In this document: positions 1 through 11,400 of the stretch, piece after piece
Numbering within the stretch: the stretch's first letter is position 1
Layout: every line of letters begins with the position of its first letter
Assembly (NCBI GenBank): GCA_009760885.1
Contig: CM019697.1
Span: forward strand, 32,207,762 to 32,271,761
Length of the DNA stretch: 64,000 nucleotides
Source: Achatina immaculata
Taxonomy: Eukaryota > Mollusca > Gastropoda > Stylommatophora > Achatinidae
Direction: 5' to 3'
Made by a program: the position numbers and the translations under genes
Notes under the pieces: model-generated
What the model saw: the letters and a program-made list of their open reading frames with translations, nothing else
Databases searched by the model: none
What the model was told of the DNA's origin: nothing

Positions 1-2021
1 ACTGCTGCTTCTTGCTGCCAGTATAGATGTTTTACAATCCTCAGGTCTTTGCCGTCTATATTGATGTCTTCAAGCATTTTAATAATTTCATTATGTTTCA
101 CCTTGTCAAATGCCTTGGTGTAATCAATGAAGCATAAGTAGAGATCTTTCTGTACTTCTAAAGCTCTTTCTGTTAGTGTTCGTAAAGCATAAATGGCATT
201 GTGTGTTCCCTTTCCTTCAACAAATCCAAACTGTTCATCTGCTATTTCCATTTTTATCTTTTTCCTTGTTCTTCTCATAATTATTCTCAGAAGTAGCTTC
301 GTTATGTGACATGAGAGGCTGATAGTCCGGTGGTCGTCACATTCCTTTGCACCTGGTTTCTTTGGTAGTGCTATAAATATGGATTTAATCAGGTCACTGG
401 GAATATAACCACTGTTGTAAATGTCATTCAGTAACTTGGTTATTATTTTTATTCCTGTCTCCTCTAGTGCCTCTATTTCTTCTATTGCTATATTATCAGG
501 CCCAGTCGCTTTTCCTTTCTTCATGTGTTTGATGGCATCTATGATTTCATCTTCAAGTATTGGTGGTCCCTCACAGTTTTCAGTATCTGGTGTTAATTCT
601 GGTCTTTCTCCTCCATATAGCTCACCGATATACTCTGTCCACCTGTCCACAATGTCTTCTTTTCCCATTAACATTTTACCTTCTTTTGATTTCAGGCATC
701 CTGTGGTATATTTTGTTTTCCTGCCTGTGAGTTCATTAATTCGTTTGTGCATGTTTTTGCTGTCTTTAATATGAGCGTCCTCTATCTGTCTGCACTGCTC
801 ATTTAACCACACTTCTTTTGCTTCTCTGCATTTGCGTCTTATTTCTTTATTTATCTTGTTATATTTTTTCTCGTTATTTTTACTCCTCCTCCTCTTGTCC
901 ATCAGTCCTAAGATGTTGTCTGTCATCCATTTATTTTTAGGGGCTTCTTTTTTTGGTGGTATTATCTCCTTAACAGTTTGGTGGATAGAATTTCTTAACA
1001 TTTCCCATTGTTCATCTATACTATTTATCTTTGCTATTGCATTGTATCTATTTGTTATAATAACTTTGTATTGTTCTCTCAGTTCTTGATCATTTTTAAG
1101 AAGTTCTGTATTCAGTTTGATGTTTCTCACTTTTCTGCCTGCTTTCTTTAGTTTTATTCTAACTTTTCCACAGAGTGGATCATGGTCACTATTGCAGTCA
1201 GCTCCTGGCATGGTTTTTGTTGTCAGTAACGCATTGCGGAATCGTTTGTTGATTAATATGTAATCTATCTGGTTAAAAGTCTTTTTGTCTGGACTGCACC
1301 ACGTTGCCAGTCTTCGAGGATGTTGTTTAAACCAGGTGTTTCCTACAACCATGCTGTGTATTCTTGCCCATTCAATTAATTTATAACCTCTGTCATTCCT
1401 CTCACCCAGTCCATAGTCACCAACGATGTCTGAAGTTCTTCCTTTACCAACTTTGGCATTAAAATCTCCCATGACTATGGTAACTTCATGTGACTTTGTG
1501 TGTTTTAGTGCTGTCTCTATGTCATTATAAAATAGCTGTACATCTTCTTCAGAGCTTTCAGATGTTGGAGCGTACACTTGTATAATATTTATGTTTATTC
1601 GTTGTCCTTTCAGTTGGGCTAGCAGGACTCGGTCCGAGATGTTCAAATATCCTACAAGTGTCCTTGCCGTTTGTTCATCAAATATAATTCCTACTCCTCG
1701 TTCATGTTTCTCACTTCCTGAATATATTATTGTATATTTATCTGAGTTTATCTTCCCTGCACCTGTCCATCTAACTTCACTCATTCCTAATATGTTGATC
1801 TTCATCCTTTCCATTTCCATCTTTACATTTTCTAATTTTCCAGCCTGGAATAAAGTTCTAACATTCCATGTTGCTATTTTGAACTTGTTAGTTTTGCCAC
1901 CAGTAGCTTGATGACAATCTGGCCTCACCTGTGGCTCGTGAGCTGCCCTACCGGACGAGGCTGTTCCAGAGGAACATCCATTAACGTCGTTCATGATGAA
2001 TCGATTATTCTGTTTAAGCAT
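1..2021 (-). CDS. RTE-type non-LTR retrotransposon ORF (endonuclease + RT N-terminal half), runs off the left edge
   Basis: Reading the minus strand from an ATG at 2021, one frame stays open to base 1 (about 670 codons) without a stop. Residues near 50-280 form an APE-type endonuclease: ATWNVRTL start, a catalytic-type GMSEVRW, MGDFNAKVG, and SDHDPL at the end of the domain. A basic linker follows, then reverse-transcriptase motifs: ALPKKPGAKEC, EQFGFVEGKGT and FIDYTKAFDKV. The YADD box and the 3' part must lie left of the window. The endonuclease nicks target DNA and the RT copies the element RNA there (target-primed reverse transcription). The match is to the RTE/BovB group. Other RTE copies here are truncated, so this could be a young or even competent copy, but only half is visible. 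A second ATG at 1994 is also possible. Confidence 0.9.
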   Translation of the reverse strand, partial: MLKQNNRFIMNDVNGCSSGTASSGRAAHEPQVRPDCHQATGGKTNKFKIATWNVRTLFQAGKLENVKMEMERMKINILGMSEVRWTGAGKINSDKYTIIYSGSEKHERGVGIIFDEQTARTLVGYLNISDRVLLAQLKGQRININIIQVYAPTSESSEEDVQLFYNDIETALKHTKSHEVTIVMGDFNAKVGKGRTSDIVGDYGLGERNDRGYKLIEWARIHSMVVGNTWFKQHPRRLATWCSPDKKTFNQIDYILINKRFRNALLTTKTMPGADCNSDHDPLCGKVRIKLKKAGRKVRNIKLNTELLKNDQELREQYKVIITNRYNAIAKINSIDEQWEMLRNSIHQTVKEIIPPKKEAPKNKWMTDNILGLMDKRRRSKNNEKKYNKINKEIRRKCREAKEVWLNEQCRQIEDAHIKDSKNMHKRINELTGRKTKYTTGCLKSKEGKMLMGKEDIVDRWTEYIGELYGGERPELTPDTENCEGPPILEDEIIDAIKHMKKGKATGPDNIAIEEIEALEETGIKIITKLLNDIYNSGYIPSDLIKSIFIALPKKPGAKECDDHRTISLSCHITKLLLRIIMRRTRKKIKMEIADEQFGFVEGKGTHNAIYALRTLTERALEVQKDLYLCFIDYTKAFDKVKHNEIIKMLEDINIDGKDLRIVKHLYWQQEAA

Positions 2022-2375
2022 AACTGTTCTTGGGAATTACAACAGTGGTTTCCCGTTACCTTCTGTCGGTTTGTGTACGGACTCTCCGCTAGCCTTTGGA
2101 CTCCCTGTCCTACCCGCAAGGCAGCGGGAGCGAGAGGTTTTAAGGCGCCTCTGACCCGCCTGGTATTCCCTTCACTGAGCACCTGAGGCACTTTATAGGA
2201 GTAGTAGAGCCACCTACTACCCCACCTCGCTCTCTGAGTCTACCGCCAGTTGGTCCGCGCCTGCTTATTTGGATAACTCCTTATTCACAGGGATCCTCCA
2301 TATCTGGAGGACTTTCACCATCCGCCACCTGTGACGCACTGGGTTGGGGATGGTCGCCCCAGCTTTACCCAGTGT
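2022..2375 (-). mobile_element. 5' leader of the RTE element
   Basis: This GC-richer stretch lies directly upstream of the RTE ORF. It holds a 66-codon minus-strand reading frame (ATG at 2191, stop at 1991) that overlaps the start of the main ORF in another frame. Base composition changes sharply near 2370, where AT-rich intron sequence resumes, and I take that as the approximate 5' end of the element. No other copy in the window keeps this part, so the boundary is an estimate. Confidence 0.55.
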
Positions 2376-2466
2376 TTAAAAGATAGTTTGAATTCCTGCA
2401 TTAATTACTTCTAGCTGAAGGTTGATCACATTCTTGAATTGACTTTCTGTTGATGAATTTCTTCAG

Positions 2467-5400
2467 GTCCAGACAACTTGGCTGATGAATTTGCATGCTC
2501 AGTTTGTCTCCTTGTTGCCGTTCAGCCAACAACACTATCATGTGGCCATACATCTTGCCGTATTTGCCTTGCTAGGTGGTACTTCAGTTCCCAGAAGAAA
2601 GAGTGTCCAATGTGTCGTCAGCCATATCAAGGTCACCCAAAGATCAACTCTCATATAAGGTGGGCAGTTTGACATTTTCATCCTAAATTTAAAAATGGAA
2701 ATTTAAATAACATACATTTTCAGACCTCTCTATGTACACATGAATGTAAACAATGAGTGTAAAAACTGAGACATGAAGGTAAGAGTTGAGATATGAAGGT
2801 AAAAATTGAGAGACGAAGGTAAAATCTCAGATATGGAGGTAAAAATTGAGATGAAGGTAAAAGTTCAGACTTGAAGGTAAACTTTGAGAAATGAAGGTAA
2901 AAAGTGAGATATGAAAGAAAAATTTGAGACTTGAAAGTAAAAAATTGAGACATGAAGGTAAAAATCGAGAGATGAAGGTAAAAGTTCAAATGTGAAGGTA
3001 AAAGTTCAGACGCCAACTACGAGACACTGGGAAGCAGTTACTGGCTCAGTGAAACCACCAAAGAAGATAAGCTCTACGGTTCCATATGTGAATTACAAAA
3101 AAAAACAGTGAAATTTATCCAAGAGACAGGACTGCAGATATAGACAGACAATGCATATGAAGAAGAAGAAGACGTTATAAATTGAGAAATGAAGGTAAAA
3201 GTTGAGAGTAACGCATAAAAATTGAGAGATGAAGGTAAAAGTTGAGAGTAAAGCATAAAAATTGAGAGATGAAGGTAAAGGTTGAAAAATTAAGGTGAAA
3301 GTGGAGAAAGTATAAAAATTGAGAGATAAAAGTTGAGAAATGGAGATGACAGTTTAAAAGTATAGTATAAATTGAGAGATGAAGGGAAAAGTTGATAAAT
3401 GAAAGTGACAATTGAGAGATGAAGAAAGAAATTCAGAAATGAAGGTTAAAGTTAAGAGATGAAAGTTAAAGTTGAGAGATAAGATGGAAGATTTAGAGAA
3501 GATAGTAAAAGTTGAGAGATGAAGATGAAAGTTGAGAGATGAAGGTTAAAGCTGAGAGATGAAGATTTAAAGAACATAGTAAAAGTTGAGAGATGAAGAT
3601 GGAAACTGAAGTGTATCAGATGAGCCTGCATTCACTCTTTGGCTCTCTCTTCTTTGGTGTCCATATTGTAGTATCACAGTAGTGTTATATAAGCATCACT
3701 TTGGAGGAGGGAAAGGGCCTTACAAGCCACTGTTTGCAGATTATGATGACTAGCTCTTTGTTAGATTTCTTACGATCTCCGGTTTATTCAGCACTGACAT
3801 TCCTTGGACATCTTTCATATTCTGTATAATGTAGTCTGAGCTTTGATTTCACTCAAATGTTTCGACGTAGCTAAATGTGAATTTAGCATTTCCATGCAGA
3901 TCTTTAAGCTTTTACATGTAATCGGTGTCATACAAACCTTTAGTTTTTTTATTTATTTATTTTTTTGGACTGTTATGCTGTGGTCTGCGTATTTATCTCC
4001 TGGTCATTTTGTCAGAATTTGTCTCGCGCTGTGATGCTGAAGGATGCCATCAATACAAAAGGATCATTTTGAATTTTTAAAATCTGACTTTAGGTCCATC
4101 TCCAGACTCTTTGTTTTTTTCCTTTATAAAGTTATTCAGACATTCTGGCAGTGGTGCATTCCTTGAATTGTTGTCTCTTCTTTCCTCTTGGCGTCATCAG
4201 GAATGTAATAGAAAAACTATACCCTGCAGAACTGAAAGAGCGGGAGCAGGAATTGTTAGATGAGGCAGACAAAGACCTCTTAAGAAAGTATGATGAAGAG
4301 CTGTCTAAGGAAGTTTCTGCAAAGAGGAATAATGGCGGTGCATTTTGTCTTGGAGTGATTGTTGCATTTTGTGCCTTTGTGGTAAGTTAATTGTTTTGTT
4401 GCATTTATTTTAGATCATTTCTGCCAGATCACCAAAAAATGAAAATGTGCAGTTAAATTTTTTTCTTAAATCAGTACTTTTTAGTTAGGTACTGAAGACT
4501 TTATTTAAAATGGACATGATATACATTTTGATGATTGATGTTTTTATTATGTTCTTAATTTAGGATCAAGAAGTTTTGATCACATGAGGAGTTCTTTTCT
4601 TTTCAGTGCTAAGATAATGATATCCTTTCATCTGTTTCTGCTTAACTGAAATCAGTTGTCTGTCTTCTTTGGTGCATTATCTGTTTCTGCTTAATTGAAA
4701 TCAGTTGTCTGTCTTCTTTGGTGCATTATCTGTTTCTGCTTAATTGAAATCAGTTTTCTGTCTTCTTTGGTGTATTATCTATTTCTGCTTAATTGAAATC
4801 AGTTTTCTGTCTTCTTTGGTGTATTATCTATTTCTGCTTAATTGAAATCAGTTGTCTGTCTTCTTCTTTGGTATGTTACCTGTTTCTTCTTCATCAGTCT
4901 TTGTCTTGTCTTCTGTTTCTTCTTCATCTGTCTTTGTCTGTGGCCTGTCTTCTGTTTCTCCTTGATAGAATTTTCTGTGGTGTCAGCTTTCTTTCATCAC
5001 TCATGTTCTGAGCTTTAGATTTGTGTTCCCGAAGTGGATGGCACTACCCCTCCCCTTCCCCCCCCCATGGCTAGCTCAACGGGGGCATCAGGGGAAAAGA
5101 GAGTGGCAGAGAGCATCAGGTTCAGTTTAATGAAAAAGTTGTTGGGGGTCTGGACATGAAGACAAGGAGGCAGCACCCAGAAAGTTTTGCTTTTGACAGT
5201 TGCAGATTTTTAGGTCGGTGGTTAATGAATGTCACCTGTGGAACTGATACTGCTCAAAATCTGTCCGTGTTTTCCAGTTGTTGAATATTAAACTGTTAAA
5301 AAAAAAAACAAACACGCAACACTACTGTAGTCGTAATGGATACCAAATTTCCAACTTGTATCAAAATTTTATTTTACAGAATTAACGTTTCAATCTTGGC

Positions 5401-8400
5401 ATGAAGAAACTTTGAGATGATGTTCATTATAGTTGGTTTGGACTTTTATTCTTTGCGACTGAGGCCTCCTGTGGCCTGTATTAGAGAATGACATCTCCTT
5501 GATATGGATCCGATTAGCTGTTGGATCTGTTGCTGTGGGATGACTGCCCACTCTTCCTGCAGTGCAAGAGACAACTGTCAGAGATTGGTCCACATCTCGC
5601 TGGCGGACTTGTCTGTTGAGTTCAAACCATAAGTGTTCTGTTGGGTTCATGTCTTATGACATGGATGGCCACGGAACGGTCTGGACATTGTTGTCAGTGA
5701 GGAACTGGGTGGCGGGTTGTGCACATGAGGTCGAGTATTATCCTGCTGAAAAATCGACCCTGGTGCAGCCAGAAGTGGAAGGACATGAGGACGAAGAATT
5801 TCAGCGACGTCTCATTGGGCATTTAGGCATTTCAATTTGCACCAGGTCACTTATTCCCATGAAATTGATCATCCCCTACACCAGTAAACCCCCACCACCA
5901 TGTGAAGGAGCCTCATCCACGCAGTTCTGGGCATAGCGCTCATGGACTCTGCGGTAAACCCTTCTCTGTCTATCGTGTCGCTGGAGCAGAAAGAATGAGT
6001 CATCACTAAACCAAACCTGCCTCCAATCATTTGCAATGGTCCATTGACAATGCTGGTTCACCCACTACTGTCAGTTCTGGCCATGCTGGTCTGTAAGAAT
6101 GGGACCTGTGTAGGGTCTTCTACCCAAAGACCAGCATCGTGCAGCCGGTTCCTGACCATTTGATCAGAAATTTGATGAGCTGCTGTCATTGATTGAACTG
6201 TTGAGGATACAGATGCAAATCGATTCCTGAGGTGACGCAGCCGTATGAAGCAGCCTTTGGCAGGAGTTGTGACTATGGGTCTTCCGCTGCACGGCCGGTC
6301 TGTAACTGAGCCAGTTTCTTGAAATCATCTCCAAAAGCGACTAATGGTGCTTCTAACTACATTAAATTGTCTGGCCACTACACTTTGTGACTGTCCAGTC
6401 TGTAAATGTCTAATGATGATGAGTCATTGTTCTGTAGTGAGATGAGCCACACTTGCGCACTGAATTTTCAAATGAATTGATTCAAGGAGTGTCAGTCTTT
6501 TATAGGCATTCAATAACATGGTCAGTGAGTTTTATGTTCAGTAAGTTTCACAGGATTCTCGTGAACCTGTCATGAGTTATTGTCAAAAATGCTGTCTTGA
6601 CTAGTATCACTTTTCTGTGCTTATGAATCATCTGTTTAGTACAATTCAGGTCAGCACGTGAAGTTGATGTGAACGATCCAGGCAATTTGCCCTTGTCTAA
6701 TCAGCAAACTTCAGTTTAAATCGCAACATCATATTTGTTGCATTTCTTTTTTTGAACAGTGTATTAAAGTAGAAAGTTGTATATGAAAGTAGAGTTGTTG
6801 TATGTAGGGTTAACATATATGGAAAACATTTATGAAATATTCATAGCTGAAAGAATACACATTTTATTTATTTATAGCTGCCATTTATTGCATAATGGAG
6901 ATAAGTAATTGATAAACGGAGGCAGACCAAGAGGCAGATTGAGACAACAGTGGTATGACAACCTGGAAGGAAGACCTATGAGCCCTTAGAGTGGACAACT
7001 GGCAGGAGAAGACTAAGAACAGAGAGGAATGGAGACAAGTCATGTCTGCAGCAATGAACTGCAATGGCTCAGAAAAACTGAATGAATGAATTTATTGCAT
7101 AACTTTCTGAATTTGTTTCAGATAGCATATTTGGCCTGGTACTGGCAGTTTAGTGAGAGAAATCTGCTGGCAATGAAGCCTGTGCAGTTGTGGAAACCAA
7201 AGGATGTTGCAAGCTGGTTAGAAGAGTTCTCTTGGGCTAGTGTCTATGCAAACATGTCCATAGAGAACAGCATAGGTAAGTGGGAACATTTTTGCTTGTT
7301 TGTATAGTTTTAAAATAAATTGCTGTAATTGTTGGTGTTGTATTCGAGACCTTCATGGCAATTCTCATTTTGAGTTACGAGTCAGTTACTAATACTGCAG
7401 CTGTTGCATTCATTGAGGTAATGACTTGGGGGAAAAAAAAAGCCCTGATAAATCATGAGTTGAATTTGCATCACAGCTCTTTGTCACTCAAGTCAGGTCC
7501 AGGTTGAGTCTTTGTCACTCGAATCAGGTCCGGGTTGAGTCTTTGTCACTCAGATCAGGTCCAGGTTGAGTCTTTGTCACACTGAGTCAGGTCCAGGTTG
7601 AGTCTTTGTCACTCAAGTCAGGTGCCAGCTGAGTCTTTGTCACTCTGAGTCAGGTCCAGGTTGAGTCTTTGTCACTCGAGTCAGGTCCAGGTTGAGTCTT
7701 TGTCACTCGAGTCAGGTGCTGGCTGAGTCTTTGTCACTCTGAGTCAGGTCCAGGTTGAGTCTTTGTCACTCGAGTCAGGTCCAGGTTGAGTCTTTGTCAC
7801 AAGAGTCAGGTGCTGGCTGAGTCTTTGTCTATGTCACTCAAGTCAGGTCCAGGTTGAGTCTTCAAAGTGACTTGAGTCCATGTTGACTGACTAAAGTTTA
7901 CAGCTCTAACAGTTCAGATTTATTTTGTGTAGTCTAGAAGTATGTGTACAAGGCAGATATTTTGCTTTGGTATGCCAAATTGTGGAGAGAGAACTATAAA
8001 AATAAGATTTTTAAGGGCATGCATCTTTACCATTGCAACTTATGCCTGGACACTTAACAAAACAGCTGAGAAACACATAAATGCCTTTGAATTTAAATGC
8101 TACAGAAGAGTTCTTCAAATATGGACACAAAAAGGAACAAATATATCTATACTACAAGAACTTAATATTGAAGAAGGCTGGCTAGTAAAGAGGATTCGAA
8201 AGAGAAACCTGAAGTATTTTGGACATATAAAAGGAGAAGACGGTCTTGGATGGGTACATAATGGGAAAAAAAAAGAGAGTAAGACCAAGGTGAAGATGGC
8301 GCCATAACAAGACATCGTTGATGATTGCATCGATGCATCAGCAGCAGGGCATCTTGCTTACAACTGAGAGTCTTTCAGGAGAGCTGGTAGGGAGGCAGTG

Positions 8401-11400
8401 TTCCGCATGGGACACGTTAATGATTGATGATGATGCCAAATTTTGGCTAAATAGATTATTGTGGCAGGAAATGGAAATCTCTAGCTAAGAAATTAAAATA
8501 GATAGTTCTTGTGCTTTTTTAAAAATTTCACAAAGTCATTTTATCCTCGATGTCAGATGGTAACATGTTGCTAGCGATGGACAATGAATCTCTGCAGCAG
8601 TTTCTTAATGTTTCTAACCCTGTACATCAGAGAGCTCTACTAAGTGCTGTTGATATGCTCAAGGAACACAGAGTCAAGATGCCGTCAACACTGTGGGAGT
8701 ACAAGGTAATGGCTTCCAGTAGTGACCGATTTATTTTAACAAAAAAGGAGTTCATTTTTGTCAACTACTGAGTGTTTTTGTAGGGTGTTGTGAATTTAGT
8801 GATTTTATTTTTGGAGTTGGGCAGTCAGTTTTTATAGCTGAATTCTTACCATGTGCATTGATAAGTGCAGATGTTTAAGTGCATGTTATGAATAGTAAGG
8901 GAGATAGTACCTTGAGATTTTATGACGAATGATTTGGAGTACCTTGCATTTGTTCTAACATTGTACTGTTTTCATATAAGTTTTTGCATAGGTGGATCAG
9001 ATTTGTACTAACTCCATAACGCTGTAAGATTTCCCAGTTTGTATCTGTATCTGTCTACTCTATCGAATGCTTTTCTTGATCAACATCAGCAAACCATTCT
9101 CTTCTGCTTAAGGACAGGCCATTGCAGACTACTAAGCCACCTGCATCGACTTAAAATCTCACACAGATGAGCGTCCATGTGGCAGTGGAGTCCAGACTCC
9201 AGAATATATCCTTCAAGAGTGCCCAAACTATGCAGACCTGAGGCGTGAGACATGGCCAGAGGACACACGCTTGGGGCTCCTATCAGGATCTGGAGAGGAC
9301 TGTGGGCTTTGCCATGTTGACAGGGATCAGGATCTGATGTGATCAACAACCTCGAATGCAGAAGAGGAAGAAGAAGAAGAAAATAGGCTTTTGTGCAGTA
9401 TCTGATTGTGTTCAGCCAGTTTTTCTGTCAGTTGTGTTAGGGAGAGGATGGCATCTGCACAGCTTATATTTTTCCTAAACCCTGTCTGTCTCGTTTAATT
9501 GTGGTTCAAACCCTAAAGTATTATTTAGTTCTCATTTATGTTTTTATACTTTATTCTCTGTTTTATCAGCAAATGATTGTGTATCGTTTATAGTGTTGAT
9601 GTAATAGAGCAGTTCTGACTTGTTTATTGCAGGCTCTGTATCCTGGCCGATGTTTGTTTCTTGTTCATGGACTCAAGGAGTTTCCCAGAGCTACTTATTT
9701 CTACCTGTGGCTGTACTTCTATGATGACATGTTTCTGCCATTTGTCAGGTCTGCGACGGAATCAGAGCATGACCTGAATGTGGCACGCTCATTCACATTA
9801 GTAAGTTATTTCACTTTCTAGTTCATCTGATTTCTGTATTCTCTGCATCTGTTCTTTCACTTTGTGAGTGGTCCGATTTCTGTATTCTCTGCATCGGTCT
9901 GTGCTTTCACTTTGTGAGTGGTCTGATTTCTATATTCTCTGCTTGTGAGTAATTTCTGCATTCCCTGCATCAGTCTATGCTTTGTTTGCAGGTCATCCGA
10001 TTTCTGTATTCTGAGCATCAGTCGTCGTTTAATTGTCCTCATTTGTATGCTCATTTGAAATGGAAGTGTTAAAAACAATTTCTTTGAGCAAAAGTAAAGG
10101 TTAAGGTACGAGTTGTGAACACCGTTGTTGCACACGGTCAGACCATAAGTGCTGTGCTGCCTAGTTGACTGGAAACTGCCGACTAGTGTCACCATCAGCA
10201 TGAGCTGTGCAGTTAGCGGTTCATTCCTCTTCCTTCCCAGAGCATCAACACTGGTGCTCATGTTTTTTTCTTGAGGCTGAGTGAACCCTATTTATTTAAC
10301 TTGTATACTGAAAATATAATGAAGAATGTTAGAGAAGATGTAGACAAAGAATATTATGATGCCATAACAATTGGAGGTTATGAAATACCAGAGATTAGAT
10401 ATGCTGATGACACCGTGTTACTGTCCACAACACAAAAAGGAATGGAAAAACTAATTATGTCAGTCCGTAAGAACAGCGAAGAGCAGAACCTCTATCTTAA
10501 TGCAAAGAAAACTAAATTGATGACAACTGACAAAACAAACAAGGCAACTGAAATATATATCAATGAGGAAAAACTGGAAGAAGTGGAGAGTTTTGAATAT
10601 CTTGGATCACTACTAACTAATAATGGAGATACAATGAGGGATATTAAAAGGAGGACATCTATTGCTCTTCAGAAAGTAAAACAAATAAAGAATCTGTGGA
10701 GAGGAGCAGACAGAACTACAAAAATAAGATTTTTAAGGGCATGCATCTTTCCCATCGCAACATATGCCTGTGAGATGTGGACACTTAACAAAACAGCTGA
10801 GAAACACATAAATGCCTTTGAATGTAAATGCTACAGAAGAGTTCTCCAAATATCGTGGACACAAAAAAGAATAAATATATCTATACTACAAGAGCTTAAT
10901 ATTGAAGAAGGCTGGCTAGTAAAGAGGATTAAAGAGAGAAAACTGAAATATTTTGGACACATTAAACGTCATGATAATTTAGAGAAGACCGTCTTGGAAG
11001 GATACATAATGGGAAAAAGAAAAAGAGGAAGACCAAAACGAAGATGGCTGCAAGAAATCGTTGACGATCTGCAAATGGATGCAGCAGCAGCAGGTCATCT
11101 TGCTGACAACCGAGAGGCCTACAGGAGTGCTGTTTGGGAGGCAAAGTTCCGCAAGGGACATGCAAATGAATGAATGAGTGAACCCCGGTTTTTTGTGAGC
11201 CATCATTTGACCACCACTATGGTGAGTGGAATTCAAAACCGGGTTGCGAGTGTCTAATCCACTGCACAAATGTGGCTTGTGAATTTTTGTTTTTTCTGAT
11301 GTGGCTTTTGAATTTTTGTTTTTTCTGATGTGGCTTTTGAATTTTTGTTTTTTCTGATGTGGCTTCTGAATTTTATTTTCTTAGTACAGAAGCATTAATG

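Noticed and set aside
2720..3411. Several minus-strand frames rich in Leu/Ser/Phe
   Set aside because: They are the complement of the 18-20 bp minisatellite; no start context, splice sites or homology.
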